The position numbers were made by a program, and so were the translations under genes. Positions 8,162 to 15,610 of a DNA stretch of 30,723 nucleotides are shown piece by piece; position 1 is the first letter of the stretch; every line of letters begins with the position of its first letter. The stretch is from COMBO-56-21 sp038852315 (lineage in GTDB: Archaea > Thermoplasmatota > Thermoplasmata > UBA10834). The stretch spans positions 1-30,723 of the forward strand of contig JAWCKF010000022.1 of NCBI GenBank assembly GCA_038852315.1, read 5' to 3'. The notes under the pieces were generated by a model that was given only the letters and a program-made list of their open reading frames with translations, made no database searches and had not been told where the DNA came from.

Positions 8162-10731
8162 TGGTGGAGCTCGACAGGCTCCTCAGTGAGCGTTCCGACG
8201 AGGCAATACTGAAGGCGCTCAAGGAAATACCGGAGCCCGAGTTCAGGAGGCTGGTGGAGGCCGTCCTCGGCTATCTGCAACTGAAGGTGGTCAGGAGCAA
8301 GCCCGTTTCCGGCCTCGTGATATCTGAGTGCACGCACTCGCCTGACGGCAAACGGTATGTGGTGCTTTTCTCCAGGAGGGACGAACCGCTCTCGAAGGCG
8401 GACATCGAGAGTCTCGCAGGATTCATGAAGAAGACAGATGCCCCCAACGGGCTCGTGCTCGTCGCCTCGTCGGTCTCACAGGCAGGGCTCAAGCTCGCGG
8501 AACAGAGCAACATAGGCGTGGCGGACTCGGCGAAGCTCGCAGCACTCCTGCGCAGGTTCGACCTGGACAAGGAACTCATGAGGGCTGCGGAGAGGCTACG
8601 TGAGCAGGCGAGGACGCCTTCTTTCCCCGGTCTGGACAGCGCGCTCGCAGAGGCGCTAAGGACCGGCTACGAGGCGCTCGCAGCCAGGGATTTCATGAAG
8701 GCCCTGGATGCGTTCGACAAGGCCATCATGCTCAGGGACGACTACGACGTTCCCTGGAGGCTGAAGGGCAACACCTTGGACGAGATGGGATACCATGAGC
8801 AAGCGCTCAGCTGCTACAAGCGCGCCCTCGAGCTGCTGCCGGAGAGCGATGAGACATGGTTCTCGCTGGGTGTCTGCCTGTTTTCGCTCGGCAGATACAC
8901 CGAGGAACTCGCCTGCTACGAAAGGGCCCTCCAGTACAACCCCGTCATGCAGAAGGCCCTCATCAACAAGGGCTCGACGCTGCACAGGCTGGGCAGGTAT
9001 CAGGAGGCCCTTGAGGCATTCGACAAAGTGCTCAGGATAAACTACAGGCTCGAGAAGGTGCATAACAACAGGGGCGCAACCCTGCACAGCCTCGGCAGGA
9101 CGGAAGAGGCCCTCGCCGCCTACACCAGGGCAATCGAGCTCAAGCACGACTACGTAGAGGCATGGATGAACAAGGGCAGCCTGCTCTACGAGCTCGGGCG
9201 GTTCGGTGAGGCCTTCGAGGCGTTTACGCAGATCACCCAGCTTAGGCCCGAGATGGCCAAGGGATGGTATCTGAGGGGACTAGCGGCGCGTAAGATCGCC
9301 AACCTGAGCCAGGCGAAGGCGAGCTTCGAGCACGCCCTCAGACTCGATCCTGCGCTGACGGACGCCGCGCGCGCCCTGCAGGAGGTGTCGAAGAGTATAG
9401 AGGAGCGCTTCACCGAGGTGCCTCAGTTAGTCCAGGAGATATTCTCGACGGAAGGGCCGACGCCCAGCCCATCGGAGGCGCCCTCGGCCAGGATGCCCGC
9501 AGACGTGGTGTCGCACGTGGGCGAGGAGACGGTCGAGGAGCTGGCGGAGGAGCTCTACGGCGAGAGGGCGCAGCTGCTGCTACTGATGGGAAGGCACGAC
9601 GAGGCGTTCGAAACACTCGGCTCGGCGCTGAAGCTGGAGGGCGAGAATCCGTCCCTCCTCACCCTCGCTGGTAACGTCCTCTGGGCCCTGGGGAGGCGCG
9701 AAGCCGCCATCAAGACATTCGAGCATGCTCTGGTGGCCGACCCCGATTACACCCCCGCTATGTTCAACCTAATGACGGCACTCAGAGATTCTGGCGAGCT
9801 CGAGCGGGCGAACGAGGTCAGCGAGACTCTGAGGAAGCGCGGCAAGTCTTGGCAGGCTCGGACGGAGGCCGCTCTGCACGCGCACGCGGTCGGCGAGCTC
9901 AAGATGGCCCTCGACGACCTGGATGTCGCCATAACCATGGAGGATTTGACGCTGTTGCACAACCACAAGGGCCTGCTGCGGCTCGAATCGCACGACCTCG
10001 ACGGTGCGTTGGAGACCTTCACGAAGAACGAATCCTCGCCGCTCGATCCGTCCGAAGCTCACAACAACGCGGGTGTGGCGCTGCTCATCAAAGGCGACTA
10101 TGAGAAGGCGAGCTTGGAGTTCGACCGCGCGATCAAGCTGCAGAGGAACAACCATGCAGCGTGGAACAACAGGGGTTGCGTGCTCTACAAGTATGATCGT
10201 CTCCGGGAGGCCATCGCATGCTTCGAGGAATCGGCGGTGATGCATGCGACATCGGTAGCACTCTCCAACAAAGGTTTCTCTCATCTCATGATGGATTCTC
10301 TTGCGGAGGCGATCCAGAGCTTCAGCGAGTCGCTGAAGATCGCTGAGACACCGGAGGCATACAACGGCAAGGGAATAGCGCTCGAGAGGCAGGGCTCGCT
10401 CGAAGCCGCTGCGATTGCGTACAAGGAGGCACTTCGCATCTCGCCCAGGTTCAAGGATGCGCAGGATAACCTGAGGCGTCTCGAGCAGAAGGCTGCCGCG
10501 CCAAAGGAGGTGCCCCCTCCGCCGGCGAAGGCACCGCCGGGAGAGCAGGTCGTCGGCGGAAGGTCGGCCGTGGCCGAGCAGCTGCCCAAGATGGCCGAGG
10601 AGACGCTCCGCGGGATGAGGAAGCCAGAACTCGAGGCGATGTGTGAGTCCCTCGGGCTCGACCCTCGTGGAACTAGGGCTGAGCTGGTGGAGAGACTCCT
10701 GAAGGCGAAGCAGAAGCTAGTGGGGAAGTGA
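8161..10731 (+). CDS. degenerate Mrr-like domain + TPR repeats + SAP domain protein
   Basis: The protein has 856 residues in three parts. Residues about 22-133 resemble the Mrr_cat restriction-endonuclease fold (PEFRRLVEAVLGYLQLKVV, then NGLVLVASSVSQAGLKLAEQ and a short IGVADSAKLAALL tail). The expected catalytic Asp and the Q-x-K strand are replaced; the latter reads VVLFSRR, so cleavage activity is doubtful. Residues about 160-410 and 455-780 are many TPR units (GRYQEALEAFDKVLRINY, GRTEEALAAYTRAIELKHDY), split by a low-complexity Pro/Ser/Glu segment. After a Pro-rich linker, residues about 812-852 form a SAP helix-extension-helix (MRKPELEAMCESLGLDPRG then TRAELVERLLKAK), a DNA-binding motif. 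The ATG at 8161 overlaps the previous stop and follows GAGGTGAGG. It may be a DNA-associated scaffold working with the zinc-ribbon TPR partner. Domain calls are moderate to good; the role is unknown. Confidence 0.85.
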   Translation: MVELDRLLSERSDEAILKALKEIPEPEFRRLVEAVLGYLQLKVVRSKPVSGLVISECTHSPDGKRYVVLFSRRDEPLSKADIESLAGFMKKTDAPNGLVLVASSVSQAGLKLAEQSNIGVADSAKLAALLRRFDLDKELMRAAERLREQARTPSFPGLDSALAEALRTGYEALAARDFMKALDAFDKAIMLRDDYDVPWRLKGNTLDEMGYHEQALSCYKRALELLPESDETWFSLGVCLFSLGRYTEELACYERALQYNPVMQKALINKGSTLHRLGRYQEALEAFDKVLRINYRLEKVHNNRGATLHSLGRTEEALAAYTRAIELKHDYVEAWMNKGSLLYELGRFGEAFEAFTQITQLRPEMAKGWYLRGLAARKIANLSQAKASFEHALRLDPALTDAARALQEVSKSIEERFTEVPQLVQEIFSTEGPTPSPSEAPSARMPADVVSHVGEETVEELAEELYGERAQLLLLMGRHDEAFETLGSALKLEGENPSLLTLAGNVLWALGRREAAIKTFEHALVADPDYTPAMFNLMTALRDSGELERANEVSETLRKRGKSWQARTEAALHAHAVGELKMALDDLDVAITMEDLTLLHNHKGLLRLESHDLDGALETFTKNESSPLDPSEAHNNAGVALLIKGDYEKASLEFDRAIKLQRNNHAAWNNRGCVLYKYDRLREAIACFEESAVMHATSVALSNKGFSHLMMDSLAEAIQSFSESLKIAETPEAYNGKGIALERQGSLEAAAIAYKEALRISPRFKDAQDNLRRLEQKAAAPKEVPPPPAKAPPGEQVVGGRSAVAEQLPKMAEETLRGMRKPELEAMCESLGLDPRGTRAELVERLLKAKQKLVGK

Positions 10732-10755
10732 ACCACTCAATCGCTGAAGGTATTC

Positions 10756-10769
10756 CGTAGCCGGCTACG
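10756..10769. repeat. 14-base perfect palindrome between convergent genes
   Basis: CGTAGCCGGCTACG is perfectly self-complementary. It sits in the gap between the plus-strand TPR-SAP gene and the minus-strand PRC-barrel gene, and contains the PRC-barrel stop codon. It has no loop and no adjoining T-run, so it is not a typical terminator. It could be a dimeric protein-binding site or chance. Confidence 0.45.
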
Positions 10770-11010
10770 CGATGTTCATCACGACTACGTCGCGGACGGC
10801 TTTCATCTCGCTGAACGGCAGGACGAGCCTCCCCTGGGCGTCGGTCTTGAACAGCCTCGGTTCGATGTCCTCGGCAGGTATCACCAGGACGTTCTGGAGT
10901 TCCCCCGTCTTAGTATCGAGGAGGAAGTTCTCTATCATTCCGAGTATCTGACCGTCATTCGTCATCACTGTCTTGCCCTTCAGCTCGGTGATGAACTTGC
11001 GCATGTACAT
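10765..11010 (-). CDS. PRC-barrel domain protein
   Basis: This 81-residue protein is a single PRC barrel, the small beta-barrel first known from RimM and the photosynthetic reaction-centre H subunit. The typical pattern is visible: a FITELKGKTVMTNDGQILGMI opening with the G-x-x-I/L-G turn, DTKTGELQNVLVIP in the middle, and a closing strand AVRDVVVMNIA. Such short stand-alone PRC-barrel proteins are common and often multiple in euryarchaea, and some are linked to cell division (CdpB family). The gene follows cdc48 on the same strand with an 11-base gap and has GGAGATGGG before its ATG at 11010; an alternative ATG lies at 11004. Cotranscription with cdc48 is likely, and its stop sits in a palindrome. 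The specific role is not determinable here. Confidence 0.85.
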   Translation of the reverse strand: MYMRKFITELKGKTVMTNDGQILGMIENFLLDTKTGELQNVLVIPAEDIEPRLFKTDAQGRLVLPFSEMKAVRDVVVMNIA

Positions 11011-11021
11011 CCCATCTCCAG

Positions 11022-13244
11022 CTATCTGTAGTAGCCCAGGCCCAAATCCTCCTCGGTCTTCTTAGACATTGCGGTCTTCATCTGCCTGAAGATCTCCTCG
11101 TACCGTCTCTGGGTAGCTGCGTCAGCAGAGGGGTGAACGCGCGTTAGCGCCTCCTCGAAGTGTTGCGCCGTGACCTTCGTTGCGGTCTTGCTCTGCCTCA
11201 GCGCCGTGAGCGCGGCCTCTCTGCAGAGGTTCTCCAGGTCCGCTCCGACGAACCCCTCCAGCCGCTTGGCCAATCCTTCGAGATCGACGTTCTCGAGGGG
11301 CATGTTCTTCGTGTGTATCTGCAGTATCTTGAGGCGGGCGCGTTCGTCGGGCACGGGCACGAGCAGTATCTTGTCGAACCGGCCAGGGCGCAGCAGTGCA
11401 GGGTCCACTATGTCCGGTCTGTTGGTCGCCGCGATCACGAAGACGTTCTCCATGTCTTCGAGCCCATCCATAGACGTCAGGAGCTGGTTCACGACGCGTT
11501 CTGTCGCGCCAGTATCGAAGTGACTCCCGCGCCTGGGGGCGATGGCATCTATCTCATCGAGGAACACGATCGAAGGGGAAACCTGCTTGGCCTTCTTGAA
11601 TATCATCCGAACCGCCTTCTCGCTCTCCCCCACCCACTTCGACATTATCTCGGGGCCCTTTATCGATATGAAGTTGGCCCTGGTCTCGTTCGCCACCGCT
11701 CGCGCGATGAGAGTCTTTCCAGTACCGGGAGCCCCGAACAGCAACACGCCCCGAGGAGGACGGATGCCCATCCTGGCGAAAGATTCCGGGTCCTCCATGG
11801 GCAGCTCTATGGCCTCCCGGAGTTCCTTCTTTATGTCGTCGAGGCCTCCTATGTCGTCCCATCTGGCGGCGGGCATCTCGACAAGCACCTCCCGCATCGC
11901 GCTCGGCTCGATCTCCCGCAGTGCCTCAGAGAAGTCCTGAGCCGTCACCTTCATCTTCTCAAGCACCTCAGCGGGTATGGGTTTCCCAAGGTCAATCTCG
12001 GGCAGGTGACGCCTGAGCGATTTCATAGCGGCCTCCCTCGCGAGCGCCGCGAGGTCGGCTCCGACGAAGCCGTGGGTTATCTTCGCTATGTACTCAAGCT
12101 GGACGCTCTCGTCAAGGGGCATGCCTCTGGTGTGTATCTGCAGTATCTCCTTCCTGCCTTCCGCCGACGGCACCCCGATCTCTATCTCTCTGTCGAACCT
12201 CCCAGGTCTCCTCAGAGCGGGATCTATCGCGTCCTCTCTGTTCGTCGCGGCTATCACGATGACATTGCCGCGGGATGTCAGGCCATCCATAAGCGTTAGG
12301 AGCTGCGCGACGACCCTTCTCTCGACCTCCCCGTGGACCTCGTCCCGCCTCGGAGCTATCGAATCCAGCTCGTCTATGAATATCACCGATGGGGCATTCT
12401 TCTCCGCCTCCGTGAAGATGTCCCTCAGCCGCTCCTCGCTCTGGCCGTAGAACTTCGACATTATCTCAGGGCCCTGTATCGAGAAGAAGTTGGCCCCAGC
12501 CTCGTTAGCAACCGCTCTGGCTATGAGTGTCTTGCCCGTTCCAGGCGGGCCAAACAAGAGGACGCCCTTCGGGGGGTCGATCCCCAGCCTCGAGAAGACC
12601 TCTGGATGTTTCAGAGGCAACTCGATCATCTCCCTTATGCGCTGAAGCTCCTCCTCGAGCCCGCCGATGTCCTCGTACGTCACGGACGGACGCTCGATCA
12701 GAGCCGCCTCGACGGGCTCTGTCTTCACCGAGAGTTCCGTCTTCTCGGCGACCTGTACCACTCCGCTTGGAGTGGTGGACACCACGACGAACGGAAGGAA
12801 CCCGCCCATGAGTGCGATGTTCGGAATGATGATCTCGTCTCCCTTGACCAGCGCGCGGTTGAGCAACCCCTTCTTGAACAGTCCCTCGACGCCCTGGCCG
12901 AACCTCACGCGCTTGCCCTGAGGGATCTTGGGGGCGACCACAACCTTCTGGGCCACTTGAGCGTTGGCCTTTGTAACGACGACCTTCTCGCCTATCGACA
13001 CACCAGCGTTACCGCGTATCATCCCGTCTATCCTTATTATGCCCTGGCCCTCGTCCTCGTGTGCTGCACGGAAAACCTTCGCGGCAGTCCTCTTCTTGCC
13101 GATGATCTCTATTATCTCCCCGACCTCGACACCCAGTGCCTTCCTGGTTTGAGTGTCTATCCTGGCCCTCCCCAGGCCAACCTCCGACTGGTGGTGGGCT
13201 CGGGCGACCTTGAGGGTCACCCCTTCGGGCAGTTTCTTGGTCAT
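11022..13244 (-). CDS. cdc48: Cdc48/VAT-type AAA+ ATPase (protein unfoldase)
   Basis: This is the archaeal homologue of p97/VCP, a hexameric double-ring ATPase that unfolds proteins, often for the 20S proteasome. The N domain (double-psi barrel plus C-terminal part) covers about 1-185. D1 has Walker A GPPGTGKT at 232-239, Walker B SVIFIDELD at 286-294 and pore aromatics KFYG at 264-267. D2 has Walker A GAPGTGKT at 504-511, Walker B SIVFLDEID, and pore residues KWVG at 536-539. Arg fingers and sensor motifs (AATNR, RPGRFD) are intact in both rings. The protein ends in GYYR, matching the HbYX tail that docks into the proteasome. Length 740 is normal. Its ATG at 13244 has an AT-rich element about 26 bases upstream, so it may be leaderless. 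The PRC-barrel gene follows 11 bases downstream. Confidence 0.97.
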   Translation of the reverse strand: MTKKLPEGVTLKVARAHHQSEVGLGRARIDTQTRKALGVEVGEIIEIIGKKRTAAKVFRAAHEDEGQGIIRIDGMIRGNAGVSIGEKVVVTKANAQVAQKVVVAPKIPQGKRVRFGQGVEGLFKKGLLNRALVKGDEIIIPNIALMGGFLPFVVVSTTPSGVVQVAEKTELSVKTEPVEAALIERPSVTYEDIGGLEEELQRIREMIELPLKHPEVFSRLGIDPPKGVLLFGPPGTGKTLIARAVANEAGANFFSIQGPEIMSKFYGQSEERLRDIFTEAEKNAPSVIFIDELDSIAPRRDEVHGEVERRVVAQLLTLMDGLTSRGNVIVIAATNREDAIDPALRRPGRFDREIEIGVPSAEGRKEILQIHTRGMPLDESVQLEYIAKITHGFVGADLAALAREAAMKSLRRHLPEIDLGKPIPAEVLEKMKVTAQDFSEALREIEPSAMREVLVEMPAARWDDIGGLDDIKKELREAIELPMEDPESFARMGIRPPRGVLLFGAPGTGKTLIARAVANETRANFISIKGPEIMSKWVGESEKAVRMIFKKAKQVSPSIVFLDEIDAIAPRRGSHFDTGATERVVNQLLTSMDGLEDMENVFVIAATNRPDIVDPALLRPGRFDKILLVPVPDERARLKILQIHTKNMPLENVDLEGLAKRLEGFVGADLENLCREAALTALRQSKTATKVTAQHFEEALTRVHPSADAATQRRYEEIFRQMKTAMSKKTEEDLGLGYYR

Positions 13245-13535
13245 TGCTGAGCTTAATCCGTCGCTTCATGCAAAAACGTTTGCCTCAAGCGGTCGAACTC
13301 TGGACCAAGTCTCATTCTGCATAGTGACATGAGAGCTCGAAGTCATGTGCGCGTGTGCTCGCACGCATTTCGATTGCGCGCACACCGCGCAGTTTCAGAC
13401 TGCGGAGCGACTGCACGCTTGCAGGATGCATTCTCGTCATCAGTGATGCATCTGGATGAGTTTCTAGCCAATCGGGGTAAAACAGAAAACCTTAAAGTCA
13501 AACTACCCATACGAAACAGCCAGCGAGGCTTAAGG
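13245..13535. other. divergent promoter region between cdc48 and the oxidoreductase operon
   Basis: This 291-base gap shows no convincing gene. On the minus side, GCAAAAACG at 13270-13278 could serve the cdc48 promoter. On the plus side AAAACCTTAA at 13486-13495 serves the oxidoreductase. Between them lies alternating purine-pyrimidine sequence (positions about 13346-13387) in which TGTGCGCG and CGCGCACA can pair as an 8-base stem. GATGCAT is repeated twice near 13426-13453. The frame of the oxidoreductase gene is open back to 13329, but that extension is Cys/Arg/His-rich and unlike the protein. Confidence 0.5.
13486..13495 (+). promoter_or_regulatory. archaeal BRE/TATA-like promoter, AAAACCTTAA
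   Basis: The same 10-mer as at 3534-3543. It ends 40 bases before the ATG at 13536, which predicts a leader of about 15 bases containing the purine-rich GCGAGG. Recurrence of the element and its spacing are the support. Confidence 0.55.
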
Positions 13536-14420
13536 ATGTACGAGGTACGATTCCATGGCCGCGGGGGTCAGGGCGCGGTCATGGCTGCTCAAGCCCTCGC
13601 GAGCGCGGCCTTCCAAGAGGGAGGCTATGCCACGGCTTTCCCCTTTTTCGGTGCAGAGAGGCGCGGAGCCCCCGTTCTCGCGTTCACGAGGATAGACCAG
13701 AAGAGGATATACAGGAAGACGCAGGTGCAGGAGCCGGACTTCGTCGTGGTTCTCGACGAGAGCCTCGTCGAGGTGGTGAACGTCGTCGAAGGCCTGAAGA
13801 AGGGCGGTATAGTCGTGGTCAACTCCGCTCGCAGGCCCGAGGAGGTCGACGTCGGTATCGACGTCAAACTCGCGACCGTGGATGCGACGAGCGTTGCGCT
13901 CGAAGTCCTAAAGCAACCAGCCACCAACTCGGCGATACTCGGGGCGTTCGCGAAGGCCACGGGTCTGGTCAGGATTGAATCCATAGAGAAGGGCATCATG
14001 CAAGTCTTCGGCGACAGGCTCGGGCCTAAGATCGGCGAGCTCAACGCGAAGGCCGCTCGAGTCGCATACGATCGGACGCTGGTTGGGGAATCGCATGGCC
14101 ACAGGCAGCTGAAGACCGCCAAGAAGTGGCTTCCTGACGTCAGAGAGCTCCCATTGGGCGTAGCCTCGGTACCCATGAAGACCGATGCAGGTCTTGTCGG
14201 CCCCGGCTCGTTCGTTGAGAACAAGACCGGCACATGGAAGGTGTTCCGGCCTGAGTATGACAAGGAGAAGTGCACCATGTGCAACTTCTGCTGGTTCTAC
14301 TGTCCTGAGGGATGCATCTACAGGAGGGAGGACAGGATGGAGTTTGACATGGAGTACTGCAAGGGCTGTGGGATATGCGCCAACGAGTGCCCTGCTGACG
14401 CCATAAAGATGGTGAGGTGA
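13536..14420 (+). CDS. pyruvate/2-oxoacid:ferredoxin oxidoreductase, fused gamma-delta subunit
   Basis: This subunit fuses the gamma chain, which takes part in CoA-dependent oxidative decarboxylation, with the delta ferredoxin that passes electrons on. Residues 1 to about 185 are the gamma domain, opening with YEVRFHGRGGQGAVMAAQAL and containing FFGAERRGAPVLAFTRID. Residues about 230-294 are the ferredoxin part with two [4Fe-4S] motifs: C246, C249, C252, C256 and C275, C278, C281, C285. In many archaea these are two genes; here one 294-residue protein has both. The ATG at 13536 begins the conserved MYEVRFHGRGG and lies 40 bases after a promoter element. The alpha gene follows at once. Pyruvate is the likeliest substrate, but 2-oxoisovalerate enzymes look very similar. 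Confidence 0.93.
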   Translation: MYEVRFHGRGGQGAVMAAQALASAAFQEGGYATAFPFFGAERRGAPVLAFTRIDQKRIYRKTQVQEPDFVVVLDESLVEVVNVVEGLKKGGIVVVNSARRPEEVDVGIDVKLATVDATSVALEVLKQPATNSAILGAFAKATGLVRIESIEKGIMQVFGDRLGPKIGELNAKAARVAYDRTLVGESHGHRQLKTAKKWLPDVRELPLGVASVPMKTDAGLVGPGSFVENKTGTWKVFRPEYDKEKCTMCNFCWFYCPEGCIYRREDRMEFDMEYCKGCGICANECPADAIKMVR

Positions 14421-14425
14421 GGTTG

Positions 14426-15610
14426 ATGGCTGTCAGGAAGGTCGTAACAGGGAACTTTGCGGCGGCTTGGGGCGCGATGAGGGCCAGGGTCAAGACGGTG
14501 GCGGCCTATCCCATAACTCCCCAGACCTTCATCGTCGAGCACCTGTCGGAGTTCATCAACAACGGCGAGCTTGACTGCGCCTACATGGAGGTCGAAAGCG
14601 AGCACTCCGCGATGAGCGCGTGCGTGTCCGCGAGCGCAACTGGCGTGCGGACATTCACCGCCACATCGTCGCAGGGCCTCGCCCTCATGCACGAGATACT
14701 CCCGATCGCATCGGGCCTCAGGCTGCCGGTCGTGATGGCCGTGGTCAACAGGGCGATAGCCGCTCCCATCAACATCTGGGTTGAGCACAACGACATAATG
14801 CCTGAACGCGACTCTGGTTGGATCCAGGTCTTCTGCGACAACAATCAGGAGGTCCACGACATGGTGCTCCAGGCGTTCAAGATAGCCGAGGACAAGCGCG
14901 TCGCGCTGCCCATGACTGTGGGCCTCGACGCGTTCATCCTTTCGCACACGGTCGAACCAGTGGAGCTTTCCGAGCCGGAGGAGGCGGACAGGTTCCTGCC
15001 TAAGTACGAGCCACCGAGCCCGATACTCGACACGGCGGCACCCAAGGTCGTCGGGCCGTTCGTACCTCCGGAGTACATGATGGAGGCGAGGTGGAACGTG
15101 GACCACGCGATGAGGCAGGTGCCCAAGGTAGTCGAGGAAGTCAATGCCGCCTTTGCGAAGCAGTTCGGGAGGGACCACGGAGGGATGATATCTCCGTACA
15201 TGGTCGACGACGCTGATGCCGTGCTCGTGACTATGGGGACTGCCAGTTCGACGGCCCACGAGGTCGTGGACGAGATGCGCGCAGCGGGCAAGAAGGTGGG
15301 GCTCGTCAAGCTGAGGTTCTGGAGGCCGTACCCCACGGAGCAGATGCGCAAAGTGGTCGAGAGAGCCAAGGCCGTCGGCGTGTTTGACAGGGCTGTTTCT
15401 TATGGCGTGGGCGGCCCGTCGTTTATTGAGCTCAGGAACGCGGCCTACGGGCTAAACGTTCCCATCATGAATTTCATCGGCGGGCTCGGCGGGAGGGATG
15501 TGTCGTCGGCGGACATTCGGTTCATGTACGAGCGCATACTCGAGGCCGCCAAGACAGGCAAGGCCAGGAAGGAGATCACCTGGGTCGGCACCAGGGGGGT
15601 GGAGCAGTGA
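14426..15610 (+). CDS. porA: pyruvate/2-oxoacid:ferredoxin oxidoreductase alpha subunit
   Basis: The alpha subunit forms the substrate and CoA part of the thiamine-dependent enzyme that makes acyl-CoA, CO2 and reduced ferredoxin. Family motifs are clear: GNFAAAWGAMRA and VAAYPITPQT near the start, MEVESEHSAMSACVSASATG, the TATSSQGLALMHE segment, and in the second half VTMGTASSTAHEVVDEM and KLRFWRPYP. The length of about 394 is normal. I prefer the ATG at 14426 because GGTGAGGT lies seven bases upstream. The GTG at 14417, three codons earlier and overlapping the previous stop, is the alternative. The beta gene overlaps its stop as GTGA, so the three genes form one translationally linked operon. 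The por symbol assumes pyruvate; vor is possible. Confidence 0.93.
   Translation: MAVRKVVTGNFAAAWGAMRARVKTVAAYPITPQTFIVEHLSEFINNGELDCAYMEVESEHSAMSACVSASATGVRTFTATSSQGLALMHEILPIASGLRLPVVMAVVNRAIAAPINIWVEHNDIMPERDSGWIQVFCDNNQEVHDMVLQAFKIAEDKRVALPMTVGLDAFILSHTVEPVELSEPEEADRFLPKYEPPSPILDTAAPKVVGPFVPPEYMMEARWNVDHAMRQVPKVVEEVNAAFAKQFGRDHGGMISPYMVDDADAVLVTMGTASSTAHEVVDEMRAAGKKVGLVKLRFWRPYPTEQMRKVVERAKAVGVFDRAVSYGVGGPSFIELRNAAYGLNVPIMNFIGGLGGRDVSSADIRFMYERILEAAKTGKARKEITWVGTRGVEQ

Noticed and set aside
10756..10769. Palindrome as an intrinsic terminator
   Set aside because: It has no loop and no T-rich run; archaeal termination usually needs T-rich tracts.
11160..13250. Long plus-strand reading frames (about 380 and 305 codons) opposite cdc48
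   Set aside because: They lie antisense to a fully conserved Cdc48, are rich in Leu, His and Arg from mirrored codon bias, and show no domain pattern.
13329..13535. Upstream in-frame extension of the gamma-delta subunit
   Set aside because: The added 69 residues are Arg/His/Cys-rich and unlike the family, and the promoter element at 13486 lies inside them.
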